Below, piece by piece: positions 8,741 to 16,973 of a stretch of DNA of 64,000 bases. Made by a program: the position numbers and the translations under genes. A model generated the notes under the pieces. It was not told the DNA's origin. It did not search any database and saw only the letters and a list, made by a program, of their open reading frames with translations. Every line of letters starts with the position of its first letter. The first letter of the stretch is position 1. Origin of the DNA: Nocardioides carbamazepini (GTDB lineage Bacteria; Actinomycetota; Actinomycetes; Propionibacteriales; Nocardioidaceae); contig NZ_JAHTLF010000015.1 in NCBI RefSeq assembly GCF_024614185.1, positions 383,402 to 447,401 on the forward strand, in the 5' to 3' direction.

Positions 8741-8756
8741 AGGGCACCGACGCCCT
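8741..8756 (+). terminator. Possible weak hairpin after the thiolase operon
   Basis: AGGGC and GCCCT pair around a 6-nt loop; just upstream, 8731-8742 (CTCAGGCCTGAG) is a perfect palindrome. There is no T-run. The position fits the end of the 3398-8720 operon. Confidence 0.3.
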
Positions 8757-8974
8757 GACAGACCTGATCGCCAGCACTGACGGGGAGCCCGGGACGTTGC
8801 GGGCCTGGTAGTGCCGCACAGCCTCGGCCGCTGATCAACGGCGATCAGAATTCGGTGAGGTCGATCCCCGCTGTGGCGCTGCCCTGGCCCATGCCACGAG
8901 GCTCGGAATGGGCGTGCTCATCCGGTAGCAGGGCGTCGAACGCCGCGGCCTGGGCCAGGTCGACCTGCCGGTAG

Positions 8975-9139
8975 CGGAAGTGGGCCAGCATCTCGACCTC
9001 GGCCGAGATCCGCCCCGATATCTTTGAGTACGACCGATTCAACACCACCGTCGCGAACGCCGTGCTGGCACCACTGGTCACCGGCTACGTTGACCGGCTC
9101 GAGAAGGAGCTCCACGAGCGCGGCTACTCAGGCGACTTG
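8975..9139 (+). pseudogene. Fragment of a hydantoinase/oxoprolinase A-type protein (HyuA-like)
   Basis: From about 8990 the frame encodes ~50 residues that read like an internal piece of the HyuA/acetone carboxylase beta family: I-S-T-S-A-E-I, then F-E-Y-D-R-F-N-T-T-V-A-N-A, then V-D-R-L-E-K-E-L with R-G-Y after it. A normal protein is ~700 residues. A stop at 8972 and a change of composition after 9139 bound the fragment. Most of the 546-bp gap between 8721 and 9266 is otherwise featureless; it holds this fragment and a possible terminator. A relic of a lost amidohydrolase-type locus. Confidence 0.55.
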
Positions 9140-9253
9140 GCTGAAGGCAGCGTCGCCACCCGCGGATCAACCCATGGACGTGCCACCGCGGGATCGGCAC
9201 GCGGAACCGGCCTCCGAGGTCGATGACGGCTCGGGAGGCGGTAGTCCCCGGAC

Positions 9254-9259
9254 TAGGCT
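9254..9259 (+). promoter_or_regulatory. -10 box TAGGCT, leaderless promoter of the YaeQ gene
   Basis: TAGGCT is 7 nt upstream of the ATG at 9267, so transcription should start at or next to the start codon. No Shine-Dalgarno is present. Confidence 0.55.
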
Positions 9260-9266
9260 GAGCCCC

Positions 9267-9806
9267 ATGGCGGCCGGCGCGACGATGCACACGTTCGAGG
9301 TCGAGTTGGCCGACACAGATCGCGGCGTCTACGAGGAGTTCACGCTGCGCGCGGCGCGGCATCCGTCAGAGACCGAGGCGTACCTCGTGACGCGCGTGCT
9401 CACCTACTGCCTCGAGCACGAAGAGGGCATCGTGTTCAGCGAGGGCATCTCGGCGACCGCCGACCCGGCGGTGCTCGTGCGCGACCTGAGCGGGAAGCTG
9501 CTCGCCTGGATCGAGGTCGGCGCGCCGGATGCCGCGCGCCTTCACACGGGCAGCAAGGCTGCCGAGCGCACGACGATCTACACGCACCGCGACCCGGCCA
9601 AGGTGCTCGCGCAGTGGGCAGGGGCGAGGATCCACCGCGCCGCCGAGATCGTGCTGCACAGCTTCGATCCTGGGTTCATCGATTCCGTGGTGGACACGAT
9701 CGAGCGCCGCAACACGATCACGCTCACCGTGACCGAGCGGCAGCTCTACCTAGAGCTGAACGGCGCGCACCTCTCATCGGCGGTGCACGACCACCCGATC
9801 GGCTAG
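9267..9806 (+). CDS. yaeQ: YaeQ family protein
   Basis: A 179-residue protein that matches the YaeQ family along its length. The start (M-A-x-G-A-T then F-E-V-E-L-A-D-T-D-R-G-V-Y) is followed by ARHPSETEAYLVTRVL, an I-W/W-I-E-V-G strand, a Y-T-H segment, and the C-terminal beta pair (L-T-V-T-E-R-Q-L-Y-L-E). The fold is related to PD-(D/E)XK nucleases and the cellular role is unsettled; E. coli YaeQ was proposed to affect transcription elongation. The frame is open further upstream, but the ATG at 9267 fits the family N-terminus and lies 7 nt after TAGGCT, a leaderless arrangement. Confidence 0.85.
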   Translation: MAAGATMHTFEVELADTDRGVYEEFTLRAARHPSETEAYLVTRVLTYCLEHEEGIVFSEGISATADPAVLVRDLSGKLLAWIEVGAPDAARLHTGSKAAERTTIYTHRDPAKVLAQWAGARIHRAAEIVLHSFDPGFIDSVVDTIERRNTITLTVTERQLYLELNGAHLSSAVHDHPIG

Positions 9807-10379
9807 CGGGGCGACGTCCCGTTTTGCCGATCCCGATGCGCGACTTCCGACGCGCGTCAATGCGCCGCCAGTGATTGGGCGCAGCGGGCTCAGGCTGTGA
9901 GAACGCGCAGTGCCACCTGACCGTCCGAGCGCTGATCGCCGGGAAGTGCGCGCCACGCTGTCGCCCCGTCCGGCATCGCGGCTGCCAGCGACAAGCCCAG
10001 CACTTGAGAGTCCGCGCAGTCTCGCCCTGAGCCGGGTCCGCTGCCGCTCCCCCATCCACTCCGCATCGGCACCGGCGAGGAGAGCCACAGCTCCCCATGC
10101 CGTGGACTCCGACCACGCACGTTCGTGCGAGTCGCCACGGACCGCCAGCAAACGCTGCACGGACGTCTCGTCAAGCACGCCGCGAGCGACCTGACGCAGG
10201 TCTCCCTTCGCGACGAGGTGCTGCACCTGCCGCGTCGAAACACCCATCCGCAGGAGGAGATGGCCACCGTCCTCAAGCTGCCGTGCGACGGCGTCTGGGT
10301 CGTCGGTGAGCACCTGGACCGTGGCCTTCAGCGTGGCCTTCAGCCCGTCGAAGGCGCCCACGAGGAGCAGGGCGATCAC
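9774..10379 (-). CDS. Helix-turn-helix domain protein, C-terminus uncertain (possible frameshift)
   Basis: The frame starts at a GTG (10379) overlapping the stop of the upstream minus-strand frame. Residues ~40-75 look like an excisionase/HTH unit (L-R-M-G-V-S-T-R-Q-V-Q-H-L, then G-D-L-R-Q-V-A-R-G-V-L). A W-S-E-S-T-A-W helix and an arginine-rich R-L-R-A-R-L-R-G-L follow. These features resemble small actinobacterial DNA-binding proteins found in toxin-antitoxin-like pairs. Beyond residue ~125 the reading becomes low-complexity and overlaps the yaeQ 3' end. An alternative frame from about 10020 ends cleanly at 9890, so a frameshift near there would give a shorter, convergent gene. Function unknown. 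Confidence 0.4.
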   Translation of the reverse strand: MIALLLVGAFDGLKATLKATVQVLTDDPDAVARQLEDGGHLLLRMGVSTRQVQHLVAKGDLRQVARGVLDETSVQRLLAVRGDSHERAWSESTAWGAVALLAGADAEWMGERQRTRLRARLRGLSSAGLVAGSRDAGRGDSVARTSRRSALGRSGGTARSHSLSPLRPITGGALTRVGSRASGSAKRDVAPLADRVVVHRR

Positions 10380-10684
10380 CGCGGGTCCGGCGCCGGTGCC
10401 TCGCTCCGGGTGCCGAGGGCCTCACGCACCACGTCGGCGACGACGTCGACCCAGCGCTGCGTCAGCTCGGTCGCCAGCGAACGCGTCTCTGGGAGCTCCG
10501 AGAGGTTCTGCGTCAGCCGCGCGACGGCCCAGGCGTAGGGATCGTCGCGAGGTGGTGGACGGCGCTGCCAACCGCCTCGTCGCCCGTATCGCAGCGCGTC
10601 TGCCGATGCAGTGGTCCATCGCCCTTGCCGAACGTTCCGTACGGCCGCAGCCCGCAGCAGCCAACTAGTCCGAGGGAGCACCAT
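10376..10684 (-). CDS. Short hypothetical protein upstream of the HTH gene; 5' end uncertain
   Basis: Only the last ~55 residues look protein-like: D-D-P-Y-A-W-A-V-A-R-L, then E-L-P-E-T-R-S-L-A-T-E-L-T-Q-R-W-V. They are helical and end with a stop overlapping the GTG of the HTH gene, which implies translational coupling. The frame has no good start: the ATG at 10684 overlaps the start of the divergent SnoaL-like gene and lacks a ribosome-binding site. The 5' part may have been lost, for example when the plus-strand gene arrived. I do not recognise the family. Confidence 0.35.
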   Translation of the reverse strand: MVLPRTSWLLRAAAVRNVRQGRWTTASADALRYGRRGGWQRRPPPRDDPYAWAVARLTQNLSELPETRSLATELTQRWVDVVADVVREALGTRSEAPAPDPR

Positions 10685-11102
10685 GTTCATCCAGAAGTTC
10701 GCCGAGGCGGCCATGTCCGCCGTCAACAACCACAGCGTCGACGAGGTCCTGCGCCTGTGGGCCGGACCTGCTGTCTACGACTCGCCGATGACCGGTCCCC
10801 AGCAGGGACTCGCGGCGCTGGCGGCCCGCGAGGCTGCTCTCTTCGAGGGGTTCAGCGATCTCGTGGCCGCGGTCGAGCCACTCGGTCTCGAGGAGTCCAC
10901 CGGCGCGGCCCTCGTTCGCTTCGAGGGCACGCATGACGGCACCCATGCCGGCCTTGCCCCGACCGGCAACGCCATCTCCCTGGAGATGATCGCCGTGATC
11001 AGCTTCGACGAGACGGGATCGGTGGTCGGCGAGCGGATCTTCATCGACAGCGCCTCCGTAGCGGCCCAGCTCGCTGCGACGTGGACGAACCGCAGCCCCT
11101 GA
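10683..11102 (+). CDS. SnoaL-like / ester cyclase family protein
   Basis: A 139-residue protein with the pattern of the NTF2-like SnoaL superfamily: an N-terminal helix with N-N-H-S-V-D-E-V-L-R-L-W, a D-S-P-M-T-G-P segment, a G-x-x-A-L-A-A-R-E helix, and strands with H-D-G-T-H-A-G and I-S-L-E-M-I-A-V. Relatives hold small molecules in a conical cavity; some are cyclases or epoxide hydrolases, many have no known reaction. GAGGGAG precedes the ATG at 10683. It stands alone between minus-strand frames and a reductase gene, so context gives no substrate. Confidence 0.7.
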   Translation: MFIQKFAEAAMSAVNNHSVDEVLRLWAGPAVYDSPMTGPQQGLAALAAREAALFEGFSDLVAAVEPLGLEESTGAALVRFEGTHDGTHAGLAPTGNAISLEMIAVISFDETGSVVGERIFIDSASVAAQLAATWTNRSP

Positions 11103-11285
11103 CCTCCCAGTGGTCCGGCGAAGGGCGCCTGCGGCCCGGGCTCCTCGAGATCGAGGGCCCGCCATCCTGACCGAGGTCATCGGCTGGATCGACCGAACCC
11201 TTCGCGGCGATGAGAAATGACGCCGGCGGGAGTCTGAGTACGGTCAGGCGAAATCGCGCCACACGCTTCAAGGGAGTCCAGCGAG

Positions 11286-11855
11286 ATGAGACCACTTCGG
11301 TACGCGATCAACGTGACCCTCGACGGCTGCTGCCACCACGAGGCCGGGATCCCGCCGGACGAGGAGTCGATGCGCTACTGGACCGACGAGATGGAGCGAG
11401 CCGACGCGCTCCTGTTCGGCCGGGTCACCTACGAGATGATGGAGTCGGCGTGGCGGCGGCCGGACACCGGCACCTGGCCCGACTGGATGGGCGCCTGGGA
11501 GACCCCGTTCGCCGAGGCCATCGACCGGGCGCCCAAGCACGTCGTGTCGAGCACGTTGAGCAGCGTCGACTGGAACGCCGAGCTGGTCCACGGCGACCTG
11601 GGGCAGGCGGTTCAGCGGCTCAAGGAGGAGCCGGGCGAGGGCGTGTTCGTGGGTGGCGTGACGCTCCCTCTGGCGTTGGCGGACCTGGGGCTGATCGACG
11701 AGTACGTCTTCGTCGTACAGCCGGTCCTCGCGGGGCACGGGCCGACGCTGCTTGCCGGTCTGCGCAAGCGCGTCGAGCTCGAGCTCGTGGATCGCCACGG
11801 GTTCCGATCCGGGGCGGTCGCTCTGCGCTACCGGCCCGTGCCTCCCGCGGCCTGA
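11286..11855 (+). CDS. RibD C-terminal domain / dihydrofolate reductase family protein
   Basis: A 189-residue protein of the RibD_C/DHFR-like family common in actinobacteria. It begins [15 protein letters not shown], with a conserved H-H-E-A-G, then [10 protein letters not shown], a K-H-V-V-S-S-T strand, and G-G-V-T-L then [10 protein letters not shown], which form the nucleotide site in relatives. Likely an NADPH-dependent reductase of unknown substrate; true folate reduction is not implied. GGGAG lies upstream of the ATG. It converges on the thiolase gene with a 5-bp gap. Confidence 0.8.
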   Translation: MRPLRYAINVTLDGCCHHEAGIPPDEESMRYWTDEMERADALLFGRVTYEMMESAWRRPDTGTWPDWMGAWETPFAEAIDRAPKHVVSSTLSSVDWNAELVHGDLGQAVQRLKEEPGEGVFVGGVTLPLALADLGLIDEYVFVVQPVLAGHGPTLLAGLRKRVELELVDRHGFRSGAVALRYRPVPPAA

Positions 11856-11860
11856 CCCGG

Positions 11861-13057
11861 TCAGAAGATCTCGAACAGGCCCGCCGCGCCCATGCCGCCG
11901 CCGACGCACATCGCGACGACGCCGTACTTCGCACCTCGTCGCCGGCCCTCGATGAGGACATGCCCGGCCATGCGCGCACCGCTCATGCCGTAGGGGTGAC
12001 CGATCGAGATCGCTCCGCCGTTGACGTTGTACTTCTGCGGGTCGATGCCAAGCATGTCGCGGCAGTAGAGCGCCTGGACGGCGAACGCCTCGTTGAGCTC
12101 CCACAAGTCGATGTCGTCGATGGTCAGGCCGTGCTGCGCGAGCAGCTTCGGCACGGCGAAGACCGGGCCGATCCCCATCTCGTCCGGCTCACAGCCGGCG
12201 ACGGCCATGCCGCGGAAAGCGCCGAGCGGGAGCAGCCCGCGGCGAGAGGCCTCGGCGGCCTCCATGACGACGGCGGCAGAGGCGCCGTCGGACAGCTGCG
12301 AGGCATTTCCGGCCGTGATGGAGAAGCCCTCGGTGCCGTCCCCGGCCAGGACCGTGCCCAGCTTCCCGAGGTCCTCGATCGTCGTCCCGGGTCGGTTGCC
12401 TTCATCCTTGGCGAGGACGACCTCCCGCGAGCCGACCTGGCCGGTCGTCTTGTCCTTGGTGAGCATCATCGACGGCAGGGGCACGATCTCGTCGTCGAAG
12501 GCACCGGCCTCCTGTGCGGCGGCGGTCCGTCGCTGCGACTCGAGGGCGTACTCGTCCTGGTGCTCGCGCGAGATTCCGTAGCGCTCCGCAACGACCTCGG
12601 CGGTCTCGAGCATCGACATGTAGGTCGCCGGGACGTGCTCGAGGAGCCAAGGGTCCTGGGCGCGGTAGGTGTTCATGTGCTCGTTCTGCACGAGCGAGAT
12701 CGAGTCGACACCGCCACCGACGGCGACGTCCTGGCCGTCGAGGAGGACCTGCCTGGCCGCCGTGGCGATCGCCATGAGGCCGCTCGCGCACTGGCGGTCG
12801 ACCGACATGCCGGCGACGCTCGTGGGCAGCCCGGCCCGCAGCGCGGCCTGGCGACCGATGTTCATCGCGGTCGAGCCCTGCTGGAGGGCGGCACCGACGA
12901 CAACGTCCTCGATGCGCTCGCCTTCGACGCCGGCGCGTTCGACGGCGTGCCGCACGGCGTGGCCGATGAGCTCCTGTGCCTGAGTGTCGTTGAAGGCACC
13001 CCGATAGGCCCGGCCGATCGGGGTACGGGCGGTGGAGACGATGACTGCTTCGCGCAT
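11861..13057 (-). CDS. Acetyl-CoA C-acyltransferase (thiolase, FadA type)
   Basis: A 398-residue classical thiolase with all catalytic motifs: nucleophile C90 in [13 protein letters not shown] in [13 protein letters not shown] in [11 protein letters not shown], and the second cysteine in C-V-G-G-G-M-G at the end. It cleaves 3-oxoacyl-CoA to acetyl-CoA and a shortened acyl-CoA. The ATG at 13057 has AGGAG five nt upstream and is preferred over a GTG two codons earlier. It is last in a minus-strand set with an SDR and two acyl-CoA dehydrogenases, completing a beta-oxidation spiral with the divergent MaoC hydratase. Confidence 0.93.
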   Translation of the reverse strand: MREAVIVSTARTPIGRAYRGAFNDTQAQELIGHAVRHAVERAGVEGERIEDVVVGAALQQGSTAMNIGRQAALRAGLPTSVAGMSVDRQCASGLMAIATAARQVLLDGQDVAVGGGVDSISLVQNEHMNTYRAQDPWLLEHVPATYMSMLETAEVVAERYGISREHQDEYALESQRRTAAAQEAGAFDDEIVPLPSMMLTKDKTTGQVGSREVVLAKDEGNRPGTTIEDLGKLGTVLAGDGTEGFSITAGNASQLSDGASAAVVMEAAEASRRGLLPLGAFRGMAVAGCEPDEMGIGPVFAVPKLLAQHGLTIDDIDLWELNEAFAVQALYCRDMLGIDPQKYNVNGGAISIGHPYGMSGARMAGHVLIEGRRRGAKYGVVAMCVGGGMGAAGLFEIF

Positions 13058-13113
13058 GGTCACTCCTGAGTTGTCGAAGAGGCTGGTCGAGGCTGTTGGT
13101 CGGGCACGCTCGG

Positions 13114-14190
13114 TCAGCTCGCGGGGAGGTGCACCAGCTGCGCGAGGTCGCTACGGTGCCGGTCGGGCGTGCCGAGGGCGAGCTGGTCGGCTTTGGCCCG
13201 CTTGAGCCGGGTGTGCACCGGCGCCTCCCACGTCATGCCGATGCCCCCGTGCAGCTGGAGGGCCTCCTCGGCAGCGTGGACGGCAGCGTCGGAGCAGAAG
13301 GCCTGGGCGGTGGCCTGGGCGATGCTCAGCTCGTGGGCGTCACCGCCGTCAGCCAGCGTCCCCGCGGCCTGCCGGGCCGCGGCCTGCGTGCCGACGAGCA
13401 GCAGGTAGAGGTCGGCCAGGCGGTGCTTGATCGCCTGGAAGGAGCCGATAGGCCGGGCGAACTGCGTCCTCGTCCCGGCGTACTGGACCGTCGTCTCGAG
13501 ACACCATTGGGCCAGGCCCAGCTGCTCGGAGGCGAGCAGTGCGGCACCGGCCGCGAGCGCGGCGTCCACCGCGTCGTCCGCCGATGCGCCGGAGACGATC
13601 TCGGTCCCCGCGCCGGTGAGGGTCACGCGAGCGAGCGGCCGGGTCATGTCGAGCGAGGTGATCGGCTCGAGCTCGACCTCGTCGCGACCGTACGCGCGAA
13701 GGGAGGTGCCTCCCGCTTCGCCCGGGATGGGCACCAGGAAGAGGTCGGCGCCAAGCGCCCCGGCAACGGGCTCGGCGCTGCCGTGCACCGGCGTCCATGC
13801 GCCGCGGCGGGCGGTCCACGGCAGGACGAGCGTGGCAGTGCGCTCCCCTGAGGCGAGCGCCGGCAGGTTCTCCTCGTCGCCGGCCACGAGCAGCACGGTC
13901 GTCGCGATGACCGCGCTCGTGAGGAAGGGAGTCGGTGCGACTGCCCGGCCGAGCTCCTCGAGGACGACGGCCGCCTCGCGGGCACTCGCGCCGGCCCCAC
14001 CGAGGGACTCAGGTACGAGCAGACCCGCGAGCCCGAGCTGCTGGGTGAGGGTACGCCACAGCCCGCTGACGTCGGTCTCGGGCTCGTCGGCGAGGCGGGC
14101 GGGAAGCCCCTCGTCGAGGGAACGCTGCAGGGTCGAGCGGATGCTGGAGCGCAGCGACTCCTCGACGTCGGTGTAGAGCAGGTCGGTCAT
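13114..14190 (-). CDS. Acyl-CoA dehydrogenase family protein, probable non-catalytic partner subunit
   Basis: 358 residues with acyl-CoA dehydrogenase fold features: [17 protein letters not shown] near the N-terminus and [11 protein letters not shown] near the end. The usual E-G-T/G-G-T segment that carries the catalytic glutamate is absent; the protein ends soon after the L-H-G-G-I motif. That is typical of the smaller partner in heteromeric actinobacterial enzymes (ChsE-type alpha2beta2, known from steroid side-chain oxidation). Its ATG overlaps the stop of the upstream acyl-CoA dehydrogenase (ATGA), as expected for subunits made together. Homomeric activity is unlikely. Confidence 0.85.
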   Translation of the reverse strand: MTDLLYTDVEESLRSSIRSTLQRSLDEGLPARLADEPETDVSGLWRTLTQQLGLAGLLVPESLGGAGASAREAAVVLEELGRAVAPTPFLTSAVIATTVLLVAGDEENLPALASGERTATLVLPWTARRGAWTPVHGSAEPVAGALGADLFLVPIPGEAGGTSLRAYGRDEVELEPITSLDMTRPLARVTLTGAGTEIVSGASADDAVDAALAAGAALLASEQLGLAQWCLETTVQYAGTRTQFARPIGSFQAIKHRLADLYLLLVGTQAAARQAAGTLADGGDAHELSIAQATAQAFCSDAAVHAAEEALQLHGGIGMTWEAPVHTRLKRAKADQLALGTPDRHRSDLAQLVHLPAS

Positions 14191-15356
14191 CGCGGCACGT
14201 CCTTGAAGGCGATCCCCTTGTCGGGGCGGTGGTCCGGGGGCAGGCCGAGCACCCGCTCGGCGATGACGTTGCGCATGATCTCGCTCGTGCCACCCTCGAT
14301 CGAGTTGCCCTTGGCGCGCAGGTAGCGGTAGCCAGGTCCGTGGCCGAGGAAGGAGCCACGCTCCGGACTGACCATCGTCCAGTCGTGGTAGGTCAGGCCT
14401 TCCTCAGGCGCGAGCTCGAGCGCGAAGCCGCTCACCTTCTGCGCCTGGTGGGCGAAGGCGAGCTTCATCGCCGAGCTCTCAGGGCCGGGCTGGCCCGCCT
14501 CGAGGCTTTGGCGCAGGCGCTCGCCCGCGAGACGGGTCACCTCGGTCTCGACCCACCACCGCAGGAGCTCGGCGTGCGTCCCCGGCGTGCGCACCGAGGG
14601 GTCCGTACGCCAGCGTTCGGTGACGAGGCCGATCTGACCGGCTTCACGATCGGCGCCGGCACCGATGGCGACCCGCTCGTTGTTGAGGGTCGTCGTCGCG
14701 ACGGCCCATCCCTGGCCGACCGCGCCGACGCGGTTGCCGTCGTGGACCCGCGCGCCGGTGAGGAACACCTCGTTGAACTCGGCCTCGCCCGTGATCTGGC
14801 GGAGGGGGCGCACCTCGATGCCGGGGTCGGCCATGTCGACGACGAAGTACGTCATGCCCGCGTGCTTCGGCACCGAGGTGTCCGTGCGGGCGAGCAGGAT
14901 CGCGAAGTCGGCACCGTGTGCGCCGGAGGTCCACACCTTCTGCCCGTCGATGACCCACTCGTCGCCGTCGGGGACCGCGCGGGTGGCGACAGCGGCGAGG
15001 TCGGAGCCGGCGCCCGGCTCGCTGAAGAGCTGGCACCAGATCTCGGTGCAGGCGAAGAGCGACCGCAGGTGGCGCTGCTGCAACTCCTCGCTGCCATAGG
15101 CGAGCAGTGTTGGGGCGGCCATGCCGAGGCCGATGCTGTTGCGTGCGACGTCCGGTCGAGGCGCACGTGCGGCCTCCAGGAGAGCATCGACCTCCAGCTG
15201 GCGGCCGCGCGCGAGGCTCAGCCCGCCCTTTCCCTCGGGAAAGTGGACCCAGGCGAGCCCGGCGTCGAACTGCGCGCCGAGGAAGTCGGCAGGTTCCGTC
15301 GTGGTGGGATCGTGGCTCGCGAGGAGCTGCTCGACCCGCTGCTGCAGATCAGTCAT
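14187..15356 (-). CDS. Acyl-CoA dehydrogenase, probable catalytic subunit of a heteromeric enzyme
   Basis: 389 residues. Middle-domain motifs are clear: C-Q-L-F-S-E-P-G-A-G-S-D-L-A and V-I-D-G-Q-K-V-W-T-S-G-A. The C-terminal I-E-G-G-T-S-E-I-M-R-N-V-I-A-E-R-V-L-G carries the catalytic glutamate and FAD contacts. It would introduce the 2,3-double bond in an acyl-CoA. Its stop overlaps the start of the second dehydrogenase gene, and the two together look like a FadE pair. The start at 15356 has only a weak GAAGA upstream. Directly before it lies a decayed tail of yet another acyl-CoA dehydrogenase. Confidence 0.9.
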   Translation of the reverse strand: MTDLQQRVEQLLASHDPTTTEPADFLGAQFDAGLAWVHFPEGKGGLSLARGRQLEVDALLEAARAPRPDVARNSIGLGMAAPTLLAYGSEELQQRHLRSLFACTEIWCQLFSEPGAGSDLAAVATRAVPDGDEWVIDGQKVWTSGAHGADFAILLARTDTSVPKHAGMTYFVVDMADPGIEVRPLRQITGEAEFNEVFLTGARVHDGNRVGAVGQGWAVATTTLNNERVAIGAGADREAGQIGLVTERWRTDPSVRTPGTHAELLRWWVETEVTRLAGERLRQSLEAGQPGPESSAMKLAFAHQAQKVSGFALELAPEEGLTYHDWTMVSPERGSFLGHGPGYRYLRAKGNSIEGGTSEIMRNVIAERVLGLPPDHRPDKGIAFKDVPR

Positions 15357-15362
15357 TCTTCG

Positions 15363-15449
15363 TCATCCTTCGGATCTCGTGGCGGCGAGGGCGTTCTTGT
15401 GCACCACGTCGGGCCCGTCGACGAAGCGCAGCGTGCGGACCTGGGCCCG
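15363..15449 (-). pseudogene. C-terminal tail remnant of a third acyl-CoA dehydrogenase
   Basis: One frame of the 100-bp gap between the SDR and the dehydrogenase encodes a run that reads R-A-Q-V-R-T-L-R-F-V-D-G-P-D-V-V-H-K, then a short tail and a stop. This is the end of an ACAD10/11-class acyl-CoA dehydrogenase; compare [14 protein letters not shown] in the gene at 19896-21119. The rest of that gene is gone. The operon has therefore lost a dehydrogenase by deletion while its neighbours survived. Confidence 0.65.
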
Positions 15450-15459
15450 CCCGTGTCCA

Positions 15460-16227
15460 TCAGTCGCAGGGCCCGCCTGCCACATAGAGGACCTGACCCG
15501 TCGTGAAGCCGGCACCCTCGCTGACGAAGAAGGACACGGCGTGCGCGATGTCCTCGGGCCGGCCGGTCCGCGCGACCGCGGCCTGTGCGGCGGCGGCGCT
15601 CTTGAGCTCGTCGAAGCTGAGGCCCATGCGTGCCGCGGTCGCGGCGGTCATCTCGGTCTCGATGAAACCGGGCGCTATCGCGTTGACGGTCACCCCGAAC
15701 CTGCCGAGCTCGATGGCGAGAGACTTGGTGAAGCCCTGCATGCCGGCCTTGGCGGCGGAGTAGTTCGTCTGCCCGCGGTTCCCGAGGGCCGAGGTCGAGG
15801 AGAGGTTGACGATGCGGCCGAAGCCCTCCTGCGTCATGTACGCCTGGCATGCCTTCGTCACGAGGAAGGCACCGCGCAGGTGGACCGCCATGACCGCGTC
15901 CCAGTCCTCGACCGACATCTTGAAGATGAGGTTGTCCCGGATGATGCCGGCGTTGTTGACCACGACCGTCGGGGCACCGAGCTCGCCGGCGACCCGCTGG
16001 ACGGCGGCCCCGACCTGCTCCGGGTCCGAGACGTCCGCCCCGACCGCGAGCACTCGGCCCCCGGCGGCGGTGATCTCCTCGGCGACGGCTGCACAGGCCG
16101 ACTCGTCGAGATCGATGAGTGCGACGGCCATCCCGTCGGCCGCGAGCCGCCGGGCGACACCTGCGCCGATGCCCCGAGCCGCCCCCGTGACGACGGCGAC
16201 GCGGACACGCTGCTGTCCAGTGGTCAT
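15460..16227 (-). CDS. Short-chain dehydrogenase (FabG-like / 3-hydroxyacyl-CoA dehydrogenase)
   Basis: A 255-residue classical SDR: TGAARGIG at 14-21, D39 after strand 2, NNAG at 91-94, S143/S144, and Y156-S-A-A-K160. The sequence resembles FabG-type 3-oxoacyl reductases. Among beta-oxidation genes and divergent from a MaoC hydratase, it more likely oxidises (R)-3-hydroxyacyl-CoA with NAD. The ATG at 16227 has AGGAG upstream; the frame is open 22 codons further but that part is non-family. It is the promoter-proximal gene of the operon running to 11861. Confidence 0.88.
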   Translation of the reverse strand: MTTGQQRVRVAVVTGAARGIGAGVARRLAADGMAVALIDLDESACAAVAEEITAAGGRVLAVGADVSDPEQVGAAVQRVAGELGAPTVVVNNAGIIRDNLIFKMSVEDWDAVMAVHLRGAFLVTKACQAYMTQEGFGRIVNLSSTSALGNRGQTNYSAAKAGMQGFTKSLAIELGRFGVTVNAIAPGFIETEMTAATAARMGLSFDELKSAAAAQAAVARTGRPEDIAHAVSFFVSEGAGFTTGQVLYVAGGPCD

Positions 16228-16266
16228 GTGAGAGCTCCTGTGATCCCGGCTGCCTGGACTTCCGAC

Positions 16267-16298
16267 CGTACTTGAACCCGTCTTCACATTCAACTACG
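16267..16298. promoter_or_regulatory. Operator-like inverted repeat (site A) between the SDR and MaoC genes
   Basis: CGTACTTGAA, 12 nt, then TTCAACTACG: the arms match in 9 of 10 positions. It lies in the 107-bp divergent region. Site B (21865-21896) shares the left arm exactly and the same 12-nt spacing. A TetR-type repressor of lipid genes is a reasonable binder; the TetR gene at 16974 is a candidate, unproven. Confidence 0.55.
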
Positions 16299-16334
16299 TT
16301 CGAGACAACACGCACGTGACCGAAGGAGCTCATC

Positions 16335-16805
16335 GTGACCCAGACCGCGCAGCACCGACCGACCTCCGCGCAGGACCTTGAGGACCTCGTCGGCGTCGAG
16401 CTCGGCCCGACCGAGTGGCACGTCGTCGACCAAGGGAGGATCGACGGTTTCGCCGACCTCACCGGCGACCACCAGTGGATCCACGTCGATCCCACGAGAG
16501 CGGCGGACTCCCCCTTCGGCTCGACGATCGCACACGGCCTCTACAGCCTCGCGCGCACACCGACGTTCCTCGAAGAGCTCGTGGCCTTCGACGGCTTCGC
16601 CCACAGCCTCAACTACGGCTACGACACGGTGCGCTTCAACCACCCGCTGCCGGTGGACGCGCGCATCCGGATGCGCGCGACGATCACCTCGGTCGAGGAG
16701 ACAGCGCCCGGCGCGGTCAAGGTCGTCACGACGCTGGCCGTCGAGGCCGACGGCATCGACAAGCCGATCCTCGTCGCCGAGTCGATCGGGCGCTTCAGCT
16801 CCTGA
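16335..16805 (+). CDS. MaoC-like enoyl-CoA hydratase
   Basis: A 156-residue hot-dog-fold protein with the MaoC signature F-A-D-L-T-G-D-H-Q-W-I-H-V-D, which carries the catalytic Asp/His of (R)-specific hydratases, then F-G-S-T-I-A-H-G-L-Y-S-L-A. It would add water to a 2-enoyl-CoA to give the (R)-3-hydroxyacyl-CoA, matching the SDR that diverges from it. The GTG at 16335 is preceded by AAGGAG with good spacing. No partner hydratase subunit is adjacent, so a homodimer is expected. Confidence 0.88.
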   Translation: MTQTAQHRPTSAQDLEDLVGVELGPTEWHVVDQGRIDGFADLTGDHQWIHVDPTRAADSPFGSTIAHGLYSLARTPTFLEELVAFDGFAHSLNYGYDTVRFNHPLPVDARIRMRATITSVEETAPGAVKVVTTLAVEADGIDKPILVAESIGRFSS

Positions 16806-16973
16806 GCCCCACACGACAGGGCGCGGTCACGGGAGGAGCACGACTTGTTACCGGTGGCGGCCCGCCCCTGGTAGCCCCCGGTTGCAGCAGCCCGGGAAGG
16901 CGACCCGGCCGCCTTCACCATCGATGGTCACGGGGCGCCGGGCTGAGGGGATGACCCGGTGGACGAAGGCAGC

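Noticed and set aside
8845..9081. A 78-codon minus-strand frame in the gap after the thiolase operon
   Set aside because: No credible start or family; it lies opposite the hydantoinase fragment and is probably a shadow of it.
16806..16973. GC-rich spacer after the MaoC gene as an RNA gene
   Set aside because: Only short imperfect hairpins are visible; no tRNA or known riboswitch pattern.
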